In this document: positions 47,492-60,100 of the stretch, piece by piece
Position numbering within the stretch: the first letter of the stretch is position 1
Layout: each line of letters opens with the position of its first letter
DNA from: Epinephelus fuscoguttatus
Taxonomy: Eukaryota > Chordata > Actinopteri > Perciformes > Serranidae
Direction: 5' to 3'
Length of the DNA stretch: 64,000 nucleotides
NCBI RefSeq assembly: GCF_011397635.1
Contig: NC_064770.1
Coordinates: forward strand, 8,518,826-8,582,825
Program-made: the position numbers and the translations under genes
Notes under the pieces: generated by a model
Database searches by the model: none
The model's input: only the letters and a program-made list of their open reading frames with translations
What the model was told of the DNA's origin: nothing

Positions 47492-48003
47492 CACACAATA
47501 CTGACTGTCTTGCATAATGTACTGTCTTTGCATAGTAAAAGGATCCCCCAGACCACTTACACCCCCAAAGTCAAGATCATTCACACTTGTCCCTACACTC
47601 ATTCACTGTCTGGCTTTACATATCTGAGCATAAAAAGAAAGCACAGAAAACCAGTTGTGTCTGTATTGTTACGGATTAAATACAGTCACAGTTTCAAGTA
47701 CTGCTACTGAAAGGGCTTGAAATACCACCAATCCATCCATTGACGTCACACAATACTGTCTGGCTAGCCTAATGTACTGTCTTTACATACAAAAAGGAAT
47801 GTCCAGACCACTTACACCCCCACAGTCAAGAACATGCACTGCTGTCCCCACACCCATATACAGTAGTTATCCCACACAACCTGTGTCTGGCTTTAGATAT
47901 TTGAGGGTACAAACAATGCGCAGAAAAACAGTTGTGTATGAATTGTTACTGATTAAATACAGCCACAGTTTCAGATACTCCTACTGAAAGGGCTTGAAGT
48001 ACC
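47492..48003. repeat. two-copy tandem repeat of about 255 bp
   Basis: Unit 1 (about 47492-47730) and unit 2 (about 47745-48003) share AATGTACTGTCTTT, CAGACCACTTACACCCCCA, GTCTGGCTTTA, GATTAAATACAG and ACTGAAAGGGCTTGAA in the same order. Divergence is modest, with small indels. The frames seen across them are parallel and carry no motifs, so this is repeat DNA rather than a gene pair. Confidence 0.85.
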
Positions 48004-48575
48004 ACAACAAGAATAGTTTATTCATCCAGAATTTTTCCTATCTGGTCTAAACAGATGAAACACATTTAGAAATTGTAAATCATCAAGACATCTGATGCAA
48101 ATGTGATAGATAGGTGCCATACAATGAGGTGGAATTCTCCTCAGGTTGTTTACTTTCACAGTGAAAGGTCTATCAATGGAGAGAACTAGCAGCTCCTTCT
48201 TTTAACTTTATTTAATAGTGTGTTCTGTGATTGTATTGGAAGGATTCTCAAAACAAACAAAGAAAATAGTAAAGCTTTCTTTCCTAAAGCAACCAATCAG
48301 ACACACACGTATGGGAAAAACATATTTACAGCAGGGCTATTTACAAATTCATATATACAATGTCCCAAATCAGTCGATGCTTTGATTACACCATCCTATC
48401 CTACCAAGTCACATGGCCCTCAGTAAAGTTGAAAAAGTCACAGAAGATCAACAAGTTGAAATATCGCGAGTATCATGATATGAATTTTTTTCATGTCGCA
48501 AAAATTAAAAATTAAAAATTCGACCAGTGTTATCATTAACAATATGATATAGCACAACTCTGATATTCCTCACTA

Positions 48576-48600
48576 GGGGTGTAACGGTGCAAAGTAGTCA
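48576..48600. mobile_element. terminal fragment of the TAGGGGTGTAACGG hAT family
   Basis: TAGGGGTGTAACGGTGCAAA matches the terminus of the element at 421-1432 and then diverges. No opposite end was found. Confidence 0.4.
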
Positions 48601-48954
48601 TGGATTGGCGAGAGTTCAGTAAGGCAGGAAAAAAGATCTGTTTGTTTTCATTTACTTTTAACAGACAGAAGTGAAAGTGTCAAAGACACAATCCTCCTGC
48701 TGTGGACTGAGATAACATTTTGTCTACTTACAACTCAGGTAAAGTATTTTCATAATAAAAATAATGAACATTTCAAACACCTCTGTATTCCCCTATAACA
48801 ATACATTTCTTAAGCTATGACACTAGAAATACTGAATACAGGTTGCTTTTTCCTTGTCCCAGTAATTAGCAGTTAGCATGTTGGATGTATTCCCATTCAC
48901 ATCCCCATACAGGAAGCATAACTAGAATGTGCAGTGTTCCCAATGCATTTGTGT

Positions 48955-49488
48955 GTATGGAAATAAAAGCTATTATAAGGATTTTGGGTTTTACTCACAT
49001 TTTGAACACAGCTGTATAAGCATAACTTCGCCCCACATATGGTCCATATTTGGAATAATAAAGGTATATTTATTAAGAGAAAATCTTCTTATTACAAAGA
49101 CCGGGTAGAGAGGGGTATCTGGTCATTCATTCATTTATCAGATAATCATGGTAACATTTTAATATATAATACTTTAGTGGGAAAATACAATCTTGTTTGT
49201 ACTGACAGGCTGTATAACACCTAATAAAGGCAATTCCACAAGCAATGATTCAGTTAATTAGAGACATGCTGAATTATTTTACATTCTACAAGAGCCTTCA
49301 TTAGTTATGGATGGATGTAGGTTTTTTTTAGATTAAAAAAAAATGCAGTAGTAGGTCTAAAAGGAATGTTCTTACTTCAATTTGTTTCCCCATCACTTCT
49401 GAAGTGAAGACATATCTTCCAAGGAAACAGCAGTAATTTGACAATTCAAATAAGAACCAGATACCTCTCTTTTCCAATTCATCATTTC
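48955..49488 (+). mobile_element. LINE-derived repeat, copy 2
   Basis: This is the partner of 41990-42512, with the same ends and few substitutions. Its RT-like frame (HIWNNKGIFIKRKS, IWSFIHLSDNHGN) is a little longer open. The two direct copies bracket the unidentified minus-strand exons at 42986-47390. Confidence 0.7.
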
Positions 49489-49570
49489 TTCTCTTGTAAT
49501 TTAACTAGCTCCTGGGACTCTTGGAATATTGGCTGAATTATAACAATCAAAATATTATGAGTCTAAATTA

Positions 49571-49573
<3 letters not shown>

Positions 49574-49665
<92 letters not shown>
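49574..49665. repeat. TA microsatellite
   Basis: About 90 bp of TA, with one TATG interruption near 49621. It lies about 390 bp upstream of the nfatc2ip start. Confidence 0.95.
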
Positions 49666-49667
<2 letters not shown>

Positions 49668-50053
49668 ACAAAAAAGTAAAATGCTATAAAAATGGACAGG
49701 CCCAATATCTAGCTATAAATATCTGCACTTCAATTCCGGAATGACTTGTATTTTGTATTTTTTGTTTGTTTGTTTGTTTGTTTCTTATTTATTTCTGTCT
49801 TACAGCTCGCTCAGCTATATTAATACTGTGATCTGTATTTAAATGTCATATGACGTGCCCTCTGACTGTATATAAAACTGAATTTTAAAAAAAAAGGGAA
49901 AAAAGGCTGTGAGTTGCTCCTTCATCCGTGTTTGGTGTAGTTCCTTTAGTACCTGAACGCCACATACACCCGCGGAAAATCCAATACCGCTATTGCCTCA
50001 TTATTTCCAACAGTTCCTGAAGGCAGCGTCAGCGCGCGGAAAAAGAAACAATC

Positions 50054-51057
50054 ATGGCTGAAGAGGAGGTGAGTGTTTGACAGATTGCCTGTTTTTCGTA
50101 TAAAACTACCATTTAACTGATGAATTGTGTCCAAAATAACACGTGTAATGTTGTTGTCATTTAAGTCGCTACTAGCGAAAACTGAACAGTGAAGGTGTGA
50201 AACCAGAGAATTAGATTAAACGACCTGCAAAGTGCACATTAGCATCAGTTTAGTCGGAGGTTAGCTAACGTTAATTTGACTCTCTCATTAGAGTTCTTCA
50301 AAATAAAAGCCTGTAGGTCTCGTAGGCGATAGAGGGTCCGCTAGCATGCTTTTGCTTTCGTTTTAGTTTACGGCGACACGATAATGACTATGAAAATACC
50401 AATTTAACCACGTAAACAAAACCAAACACGTTGTAACTGGATTTGTTTGGCTGCAAGTGACGTTAGTATAACGTGTATAGCGCAGAACCCCTCTCAAACA
50501 ACGCTTTTAATGGTCAGCGCTAACGCTCAGCTAATTCACAGTAACGCTATCTTTGGTAACGTTAATTATTAGCACTTGGAAATGTGACGTTTCACTTTAT
50601 TAATGGTGCCACCCAGCTAGCTCAAACAAATGCAGTCCAACACAACAGTGAAATTAAATCCTATCTTTATAATGGTTCCAGTGTTTGTTGGCACCGAGAT
50701 GATGGAGAAAGTATGCAGATCCTTAAGTACCATTCAAAACCTACTAAAGTAAAAAAAAAAAAAAAAAAAAAGCATGATGAAGTTAAAGTAAGACAAGTTT
50801 TAAGAAGTCATTGTGCAGCAAAATGTTCCCTGTTATATGTGGTGTTTTTTATTTATCCATTTTATTAGTATTACTGCTGCATTAATGTGTTTGTTGCATT
50901 TTACTGCTGTAGATGTTTAAAGGGCCAGTGTGTAATATTTGGCATGGTTTATTGTCAATCTGAATCTGAATATTCTACCCATTAATATGTTTATACAAAT
51001 GTATGATCGCTATAAAATAAAATTCGTTTGGTTTTCGTAGCCTTATAATTATGCTTT

Positions 51058-51104
<47 letters not shown>

Positions 51105-54100
51105 CAAGGGCCTTGCTTTAGAGAGGTCGCCATCTTGCGCCGCCATGTATGTATGGCAGACCGAGTGGACAATCCAGCCAGCCAGAGAACGCGTTTCACA
51201 TGTATAAATGAACCAACGAAGACAGCAGAAGGAAGGAAGAAGGAGGAAGAAACAGCAGAGAGTGTTAGTAGTTCGTCGATAGAGAGTAGTGAAAAGTTTT
51301 TTTAGTTGGTTTTTTAGTTTAGTTTGCGAATGGACCTCACTTAGCACGCAACAAGAGAGAATGAACCCGAACCATCATCTGTGAGGAAAAGAAGATGCAG
51401 CTTCACTCCTGTGATGCACTCTCTGCGGCGCTTTTCCTCCTGATGATATATCTCCCAGCGATGGCAGCAGTAGCACCGAATCCCATTCTGTGCATTCAGC
51501 CTCTCTTCTCACCTGCTCAGCATCAAACACATGGAGTTCCTCATCTGTATGCTCCGGCTCAAACAGGTGTGGCTCTGGGACTGTGTCCGCTACAAGAAAC
51601 TCTTCAAAATCGCGTTCAAAGTCGTCCATTGCAGTTACTATAGTCCGGAGATATTGCTAGGCTAAATAAACAGCTGAGCTCTGTTTACAGGCTACGCTGT
51701 CAGTCAGTGTGCGGGCTGGAGATTGGCGGAGCAGAGAGGGGAGGGGGGTCCCCACTCGATATGGCAAATGAGTATGTGTGTAAAGTTATGAAGTGTGTCT
51801 GTTACGCTAGAAGAGTCAGAGTTCGGGATGGAGTCTTTTACCCCCTGGAGTGTTACCGGAGTTTCTGGAGTGCTCAAATAAACGGGCCTTTTTCCCGAAC
51901 GCTCCTCTGGTCTCCTGCTCGTGAGTGATTCATTATAATATCGTAACATGGTTTAGATTTCTAAATAAACATTCACCTCATTGCTAGATAGACCTACTCC
52001 TGAAAAACTTGTGCGCAAGGCTTTTTGACCCTACGAGGCCACCGTCATTTACCCGACGGGAGGGGTGAGTGAGTGAGCCCTGCAATCTAGAATTTGACCG
52101 CTGATGTCACTGTTTTCAACCCATTTTACACACTGGCCCTTTAAGGTTGTGTTCATTTTAACTCCTTTATATGGTTGGGTAGTTTAATCTACAGCAGTAA
52201 ATCATATTCTATAAGATCATCATATGTTTGTAGTATGGCTGTCCTGTGAGAACCACATATCTCTAAAAAGTCAGTTTTTCATGGTGTCAGAAAAACGGCC
52301 CTGTTTTCAGCTTTGAGTTGATGCATTTGCCAGCTTTTTCCACTTTTTAGGAGTTTATGTAGCTTAAGATAAGTACCTGGAATTACTACTTAAGCACTGT
52401 ACTTGAGTAAATTGATAACACAAATTAATAACGCCACAAACAAAATTACTATAAACTGAATGAACACACTGTTAAAACAGTTTCAACACAAACAAACCAT
52501 TACAACCTTCATGAGGATGAGATTTATTGCAGAGCTATTTGAGCAAGGTGTACCTAATAAACTAGCAACTGTGTGCTCCACCCCCCCTCCACGTAAATTG
52601 GAAGGTTGTTTCCTGGAAAGCTTACATCATAGTTACCTTTCTTACAAAAATTTACAGTGACTTCTTTGATGGGTATTTAATTAAGATAAAGAGATTTGTT
52701 TTCACTAACGTTTAAGAAAAATACTTAAAAATACTTATCACAACCACTGTACATTCAATCTACATTATTTTTTTTCCTGAGATATAGCTTATTCATTGTT
52801 TGTCTCTTATGTAGAAATTGTAGATTGAAATTGTCCTGTTTTTTCATACATGTGTGGAATAGAGTAAAAAGGTAAATTTAGTTAAACGAACAAGTGTACT
52901 ATTACTCAGTTCTACAAAAAGCACCTCATATACCATTTATTAAACATTTTAAATGTATATATTTTATGTATAGAGCAGCTGAACACAGCCTCTGTCTCTG
53001 TTCTATAGGTGTCTGACAGTGAACAGCAGGCTGTGAAGCCGCCTCCCAAACGACGACGCATCCTTGACCCCTCAGCTATCGTCTCGGTGCCTGTTTACTC
53101 CAACAAGGTAAACAGCCAGTGGTCAATAAAGGCTGACTCCAGAACATTGGAATTTTTTTTTTTTTTTTTTTTACGCTGACAAAAACTGTAACAATCATCC
53201 CACACTATGGATCAGTGCTTAGTGAGAGTTTGTGCTGATATATTTGATGTCTTAAAATATTTGTCCAAAAATAACTGTGTGTATTCTAAGTCACCTGAGT
53301 GGTTTTGTTTTCAGGTAAACAGCAGTCTGCAGCTGAAGCCAGCGGCAGCTGTGTTCACAGAAGAGGAAAAGTCAGGTAAAAACTTCGAAACAATTCAACT
53401 CAATAGCAGATGGCTTTTATGCTATACTGATTGTTTGTGTCTCTGAACAGAGGATGCTGCAGACGACAGTTTGTTGTCAATGTTTTCATCTCGAGAACCA
53501 ACAGCAGCCATCATCGCTCTCAGTGACTCTGAGGAGGACGAAGTAGAACATTTGGAGAACAGACCACAACAAATGACGAAGAAAAAAGAACCGTAAGTAG
53601 TTAAAAAGTGGGCTGTAAAATCAGGAAATCCACATTTGGGGGTCCCTTTCTCACAGCTTTATAGCTAAATTCAACAAAAAAACTTTTCTGACATAACTAC
53701 ACTTTGGAGTTATAGAACATTTCTGCAACTTAGTAATATCTTAAAGATTTGCTCTATTTTATCCGCTAAGAATCTGGAAACTGTAAGCCATGTTTTTATT
53801 ACATCCTGCTTAGACTACTGTAAGTGGTTGTATTCCTGTCTCACTCACTACAACCTCTCCAAACACCAGCTCGTTCAAAACACTGAAGCAAAAATACTCA
53901 AAATGTAATAGAAGAGTCCACATAATACTTATTGTAGCATCTCTACACAGGTTACCTGTACATTTAGAATTGATTTGAAAGTTTTAATGACTGCTTTAAA
54001 CCATGTTTGATGTTTGTGGTTAGTTCCTGATTACATCACTGACTCAATAACCCCTGATCAGCCTGAGATCCTCCAGTAGAGATCCATTGGCCAGAAGAGA

Positions 54101-57100
54101 CAGAGCCTTTGGAGTCAGGGCCCCACGTGCTGCAATGACCTACAAGCTAGCTCTGATTCTTCTTTCAAATCTCCCTTAAAAGCGCACAGAATTGCTTTTT
54201 CTTGTATTGGTTATACTTCCATTTCATTTCACTTGTTTTTATACTTAACTGCATTTTAGAACGTCATACCTTGCTGTCAACATTATTGAATCAATTCTAC
54301 TTTTGGTAGAATTATGTTTTATGTCTTTGCAGAGCACCTTGTAACTTGTTTTTGAAAAGTGCTAAATACATAAAATGAAATGATGATAATAATCATTCTT
54401 ATTATTGTTAGAATTCAGGAGTGTTATAATAATTATTTATTTAAGTAATTATTTATTTATTTATTTTATTTATAATTATTGCACACACATGTCCGTGTGT
54501 GCAAAATAAGTGCAATAGGGCAATGTGCAATTTACACCAGCACTTTACAAACTTGTGAATTAGCACTTTGTAACGGGCAATGTGCAATTCTCTTCTTGTA
54601 TATCTTAACACTCAAGCACTTTAGCACTTGAGCACTTTAGCACTTAAGCACTTTAACACCTAAATCCAACTTTCTACGGTCACTTAATTGCTGGTCTGTC
54701 ATTAGTAACTTGGTTTATTGTTTAATGTTTTTTTTTGTTTTGTTTTTTTAGTCCTACTGTACTTTCTATTATTACTGTTTTATTGATGTATATGGCCTTG
54801 TTGTCCTGTTGTTTGTTGCTGTCCTGTTTTTATGTGTTTGGCATTAATTGCCGCAGGGACGAAAGATGGAAATTAGCCACTGGCTACAATCTTGCGTATT
54901 TACACTTGTGTGTTCATCAATATGTACTGTCCCTGTTTAAAAAAAAAAAAAGTCAAAGTCAGTTCAGTAGTGTTATAATAATTATTTAAACTCACACCTT
55001 TTAAGATTGATTTAGTATAAACATGTTTTCTCACCTTTATTTCAGAGCAGTCATTCGCTGCCCATCTCCCCCTCCACCAGAGAGTCCAGTTAAGAAACAG
55101 TCCAGACAGGTCAAACAAAAGATCAGGTGAGTCGGGATTCTTTGTTCACTTGCAGTTTAAACCCAAGAAGTAGATATATAGCTGATATCACTCATGATAT
55201 AATAACAATAACTATAAAATGCATTTCCTGCAGAAAATGCACGTGAATGCTGACAGGTGAAATTGCAAAGCATTGGCAAAATAACAGGAATCTTGAAGCC
55301 TAAATACATTACACTGCACTGCTGAAAAACCTGGAAAAATAAATTGTAAAGCTGGCCCTAAAGAAGCTAAAAGCTGAAATACCATGCTAGAAAAGTTAAG
55401 AGCTAAACTGTAATACTGTCATTTTAAAAGTTGAAATCAATTAACTGACAATGCTGAAGGAAGAAATGCTTTGTACTTTAAAAAGCTTTAGAGGTTGAGA
55501 AAAGATTAACACAGGCATAAATGCTTATCAGAGGCATAACGTTTTGACATTTGAATGGTTTCTGTAGCTAAAAGTACGCAGAAGTCGTAGTCGATTTAAA
55601 AAAAAATGTACAAAAGAAGTGTAACTTGTGACAACACAGAGAGCAGTATTAGTTAAAATAGACGTCCAAAGTGAAAAAGTGTAAGCTGTATTGCTGAAGT
55701 CTTCACTTTAAGCACACTGAGATTTTGCTGAGGATGGAGACATGTCGTGTGGATAAAGGTAAAAAAGAAAAAAGATTGAGAACTTGATGAGATGAATTAA
55801 GTTTAGTTACTGTCAGTCCTTTCACAGGACAAATACATCTACGTTTTGATGTTTAAGTTGTGTAATTGTGAGAAATGAATGTTTTGGAAGCTACAGTAGT
55901 GTAATTTATGCTTGGGCGTACATTGACATGACGTATTTTCACCAGAAAAAGGTGTCGCTTAACACTTTTCTTTTACTTTAACTTTTCTTTTGTTGTCAAC
56001 ATGGATAATTTTCTTATGTCATGGACATCGTCATAATTTGTCGCGCAGTGTGATTGGTAGTGTTGCTGTTGTCAACATGGAGACAGTATTTTAAAATCCA
56101 CAGCGACTCTTCCATGCATTCAGCGGCTCTGTCCACAGAAGCAGCTGTGTGTCAGCAGCAGCTGCTGGGAAGCTGAGAGGACAGGGTCTTGCCCATTATA
56201 CATCTATGGGCTTGTCAAACTGCCTTCACAAGGCTGACTGACAGCAGACACTCACTGAAGATAAAATTGTCATATCAGCTCCATGGGAAGAAATCAGCAG
56301 TGTTCGTATATTTTGACTTATTTTATTTTCCTGTCTGTCATAACAAGTGAGAGGAATCTGCAGCTCCAAGACAGAGTGGGACCTGATCAGTCAAGGTTAA
56401 TAAGATAAAGACACATGTACAGTGGTATATTTGTGTCATTTAAACAGCTGTCTGTGCAGATTACTTAACAACAACAGAAACAGACTCAGACCATAAACAA
56501 AAGCAGGGCACCTCTGGTTACCATAGAGACGACTAAACCTTTCGCCAAAGCATGAATTGAAAACATCTTGTGACTATTTAATTTCTGTCGAGTAACTTTC
56601 TTCAAAAGTGTTACGAGCCCAACCATAAATTAGCCTTAAGTCAGAAAATTCTGTAAAAGCAGAATGACAGAAAATTATCAATGGGTGACATCAAAGTTAA
56701 TGTGACAAACTCTTAGTAGTGCAATAATCACGCCTTTAATAAACTCAGAAAACGTCTGAAGACAGCATAAAATGTCAACCGTGATAACAAGATTTTTGAA
56801 AGCTGCATAGAAGTTTAATAGTTTAAAGTGTTGTCACCTGTTTAAAATATAAATGAAGTCTCTAGCTGAAAGTAAGCATGAACTAGCATATCAAAGTGGA
56901 CCAGGCATATCAAAGTGGACCAGGCATATCAAAGTGGACCAGTGGAGGGAATTTCAAGATGCTTTTCATTGACTTGCACTATAAAGAATAAAGATGAAAA
57001 AAGCTTAGTGTACTAAAAAGTGCAAGAGGTAGAAACAAGAAAAATAAAATAGCTGCTGCGCAGCGATGGGTCGGGTCCGGGCACTTTTAGGCAATTCTGA

Positions 57101-60100
57101 GCAACAAGCAGAAGAATTGGAAGATATTTAGGAATTTAGCAACACAATCTGCCTTTTGCATCAGCTGAGGCTTGAACTCACAACCTCTGAGACGAAGAAT
57201 CAACTTCTATCTCACTGAGCTAATTAGTCAGTGACAGTTCATGTGTAGCTTCACAAATTGACTAAGCCAGACGTGCAGGTTTAGCAGCTGTCCATGCATG
57301 GAATTTATTTTAACAATGATTGATTTGCTTCATAAGTGAAAAACTGATGTTTAACTAGTTGAGCTATGTGCAAAGTGAGAAGCCTCAGATGGTTTCACAC
57401 TGAAGTATTGACACTAGATCTTTGTGCAAAGTTTGGTTTATTTTCAAGCATGAGAAGGCAGATTTTCTAGCAGAAAAAAGACTTGTAGATGCTGCACAGT
57501 GATCAGTCACGCTCAGGCAATTTTGATCAATAAGCTGGAGCACAAGAAGATGTTTACATTACAATGTGGATTCTGTACCAGTTGAGGCTCGAATCCACAA
57601 CCTCTGGAACCTAAGACGGTCATCTACCACTCTGAGCTAATTGGCAGCTAAGTAGCAACTCAACAGTGGCTTCACAAATTGAGTAAGCCATTCACTGTTG
57701 TGTAGGAAAGCAGCCATCTGTGCATGGAAAGGCAGATTTGAAACCACGATAAAAAATTCAGTTATTAAGACAAAAATCTGAAAATACACATATTGCATCT
57801 AGACAGCATGGAGATGTTGGTAATTTGTTTGTAACAATGATTGATTTGCTCCATAAGTGAAAAACTGATGTTTAATATTGCCATTTTTACATTGACTCCA
57901 ATTTGAGATAAAATTCGCCACATGTCATCTACCATGACTCTAGAATTTTGTCATTTTTTCCATGAACATTAAAGATTTATTTAGCAAGAATTTGCATGTA
58001 TATGTTTACAGTACTGTTTACAGTCAAACATTTTGATGCACTGTAGGCTCAATTTTTGATAAATCAAAAATCTGAGAAGCGTAGTTTTTGTAAGACAGTC
58101 TGAAGATGCTCTGTAGCAAGTTTGGTGTCAATTGAGCAAAAATTGTGGGAGGAGATAGGTTTAAGAAGTTTTACAGTTTTTGAAAAAAACAAAGTGATGA
58201 ACTTCATAATTTTTAATAGGTTTAAATGTACAAAAGCTTCTTCAGTATTGGGGCTACAGTTTGATGAAAGTTGTGAAGTTGTAGCACGTATGGTTGATTT
58301 GTTATGAATTTTCAAAGTTTCGTACTTTAGACGCTTGCTGTAGTGCCACCATCAGGACTATTGCTTGAGTTTACAGCTGAGGATATCTGGCATGAGACTG
58401 GACCTTTGTGCAAAGTTTGGTGAGTTTTCACCCATGGGAAGTATGATTTCCTCGGAAGAAGAAAGAAGAAAGAAGAAGAAGAAGAACTAGGATTACAATA
58501 GTGTGCTGGCAGCTAAGCTGCCCGGACCCTAAATATATAGTGCACGTCCTTAAAGAACTAAACATTCTGATATTTGAATGGTTTCTGTGGCTGAATGTAT
58601 GCAGAATTAGTTGACCAAAAAACATGCGTGCTGCTGATTCAGCATTCACACTAATGACTATTTATAGAGTACAATTCGTTGAACATGGAAAGTGCTTCGC
58701 ACAAAAATAAAGCAAACCTTCTTCCTCAGCGAGATCGACAAAAAGCTCCGGGCGGTGAACTCCCTCCTGTCTCCTGAACCTCAGCACCGGAGGTCCAGAG
58801 GTCGCTCGTCCCCAGGAGAGCAAGACAATGATGACCTCATCATCATGAACCCTAACTCTGGGCTTCAGGATTCTCTGTACAGCTCGTCAGTCCGGGAGAT
58901 CCCCCTCAAGATCCGCTGTCGAACGGACATTCACAAGATCCCAGTCCTGTCTGTACGTACGCAGAGACAATATTGTTTAAAAAAAAAAAAAAGTAAAAAC
59001 ATTCAGATACATGCAGTAATACACAATGATGTCACTTATTTGGGTCTAACACAAGGTTTGTTTGCTTTTAGTCGACACCTCTGAGTGATGTGGTGACCCA
59101 GCTGTCCATCATCCTTAACGTTCCTCCTCCTCGCCTCCTGCTGTTGAGGGAGGCAGTGGAGCTTCCAGCAGACTCCACTGTTGGCAAGCTCGGCCTCGGC
59201 ATTGCTGACATCATAGGTGGGTCACATGGCATGCAAGCTGTTCTTCTCTTTTTTAGCAAATTGTTCTTATCATGAAAAAATGCGGTTTTAAACAGTTGAG
59301 TTCAAAAGTTCATTCTTCAACTTGTCAGTAGCAGTGAGATAAACAATTCTCATCACAAGATGTGTTTCTGAGGCTTTCGGCCACATGTCATGGCGTTCCT
59401 CAGTGGATGGAGTTTGCTTGGGTTTTGTTGTGTGACCTAAAAATGTAGAATTTCAGTTGTGAAAGCTTCAGAAATTCAGAGTGAAGCTTATGATACAATG
59501 TTTTTACATTCTTTTTGAACAAACAATGAAATTAAAAAAGATGGTCTCTAACATTGAATGCTTGTGAATTGTGATAGATTTGATCAGCTCATTAGTTGTA
59601 TATATATTTTGAGATCTTTTATCTGTCATTATGATTTTGTGCTTGTATTCTCGGGGACCAAACCAAACACAGTTGCAGTTTTTTCATTACACCACCAGAG
59701 GGCATCAAGTCATTATCCTTAACACCACCACTCATCTGCAACACAAAGGTGATGATGCAGGGCCTCTGTACAAGACAGGGCTGCAACAATACAAAGTACA
59801 GTAGGACTCACATTAACTGATATTTTACCTAAGTGGTGCAAATTCATATAATCTGCAATTATTTGGGGCAGTTGGCAGCCATGTCCTGCTGTTAATCCAC
59901 AGAACATATTGTGAGCAGTTTCACTGGCTTTCTCGCACAGTATTTGCACTTGTTTTAATTTGCCTTTTTTTATTTATTCTGTTATATTTTCAATTTATTG
60001 TAAAGCACTTTGAGCTACACTGCCTGTATGAAAGGTGCTAGAAAACATTTTTATTATTAGAAAGATTATTCAGTTATCAGAATAGTTGCCAATTAATTTT

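Larger units (their letters stand above)
57045..58535 (+). mobile_element. AGCTGCAAGCAGC-type element with internal tandem copies
   Basis: The left end has AGCTGCTGCGCAGCGATGGG with GGGTCCGGGCAC. The right end has the GAAGAAGAAGAACTAGGATT, ACAATAGTGTGCTGGCAGCT and AAGCTGCCCGGACCCTAA typical of the family. Inside, about 400 bp is tandemly duplicated (57050-57360 and 57490-57895; both contain ACAATGATTGATTTGCT and AAGTGAAAAACTGATGTTTA). A partial inverted copy lies at about 61135-61400. Confidence 0.65.

Noticed and set aside
57583-57646. Functional tRNA gene
   Set aside because: A and B boxes are present, but cloverleaf stems do not pair and the sequence is duplicated inside a repeat.
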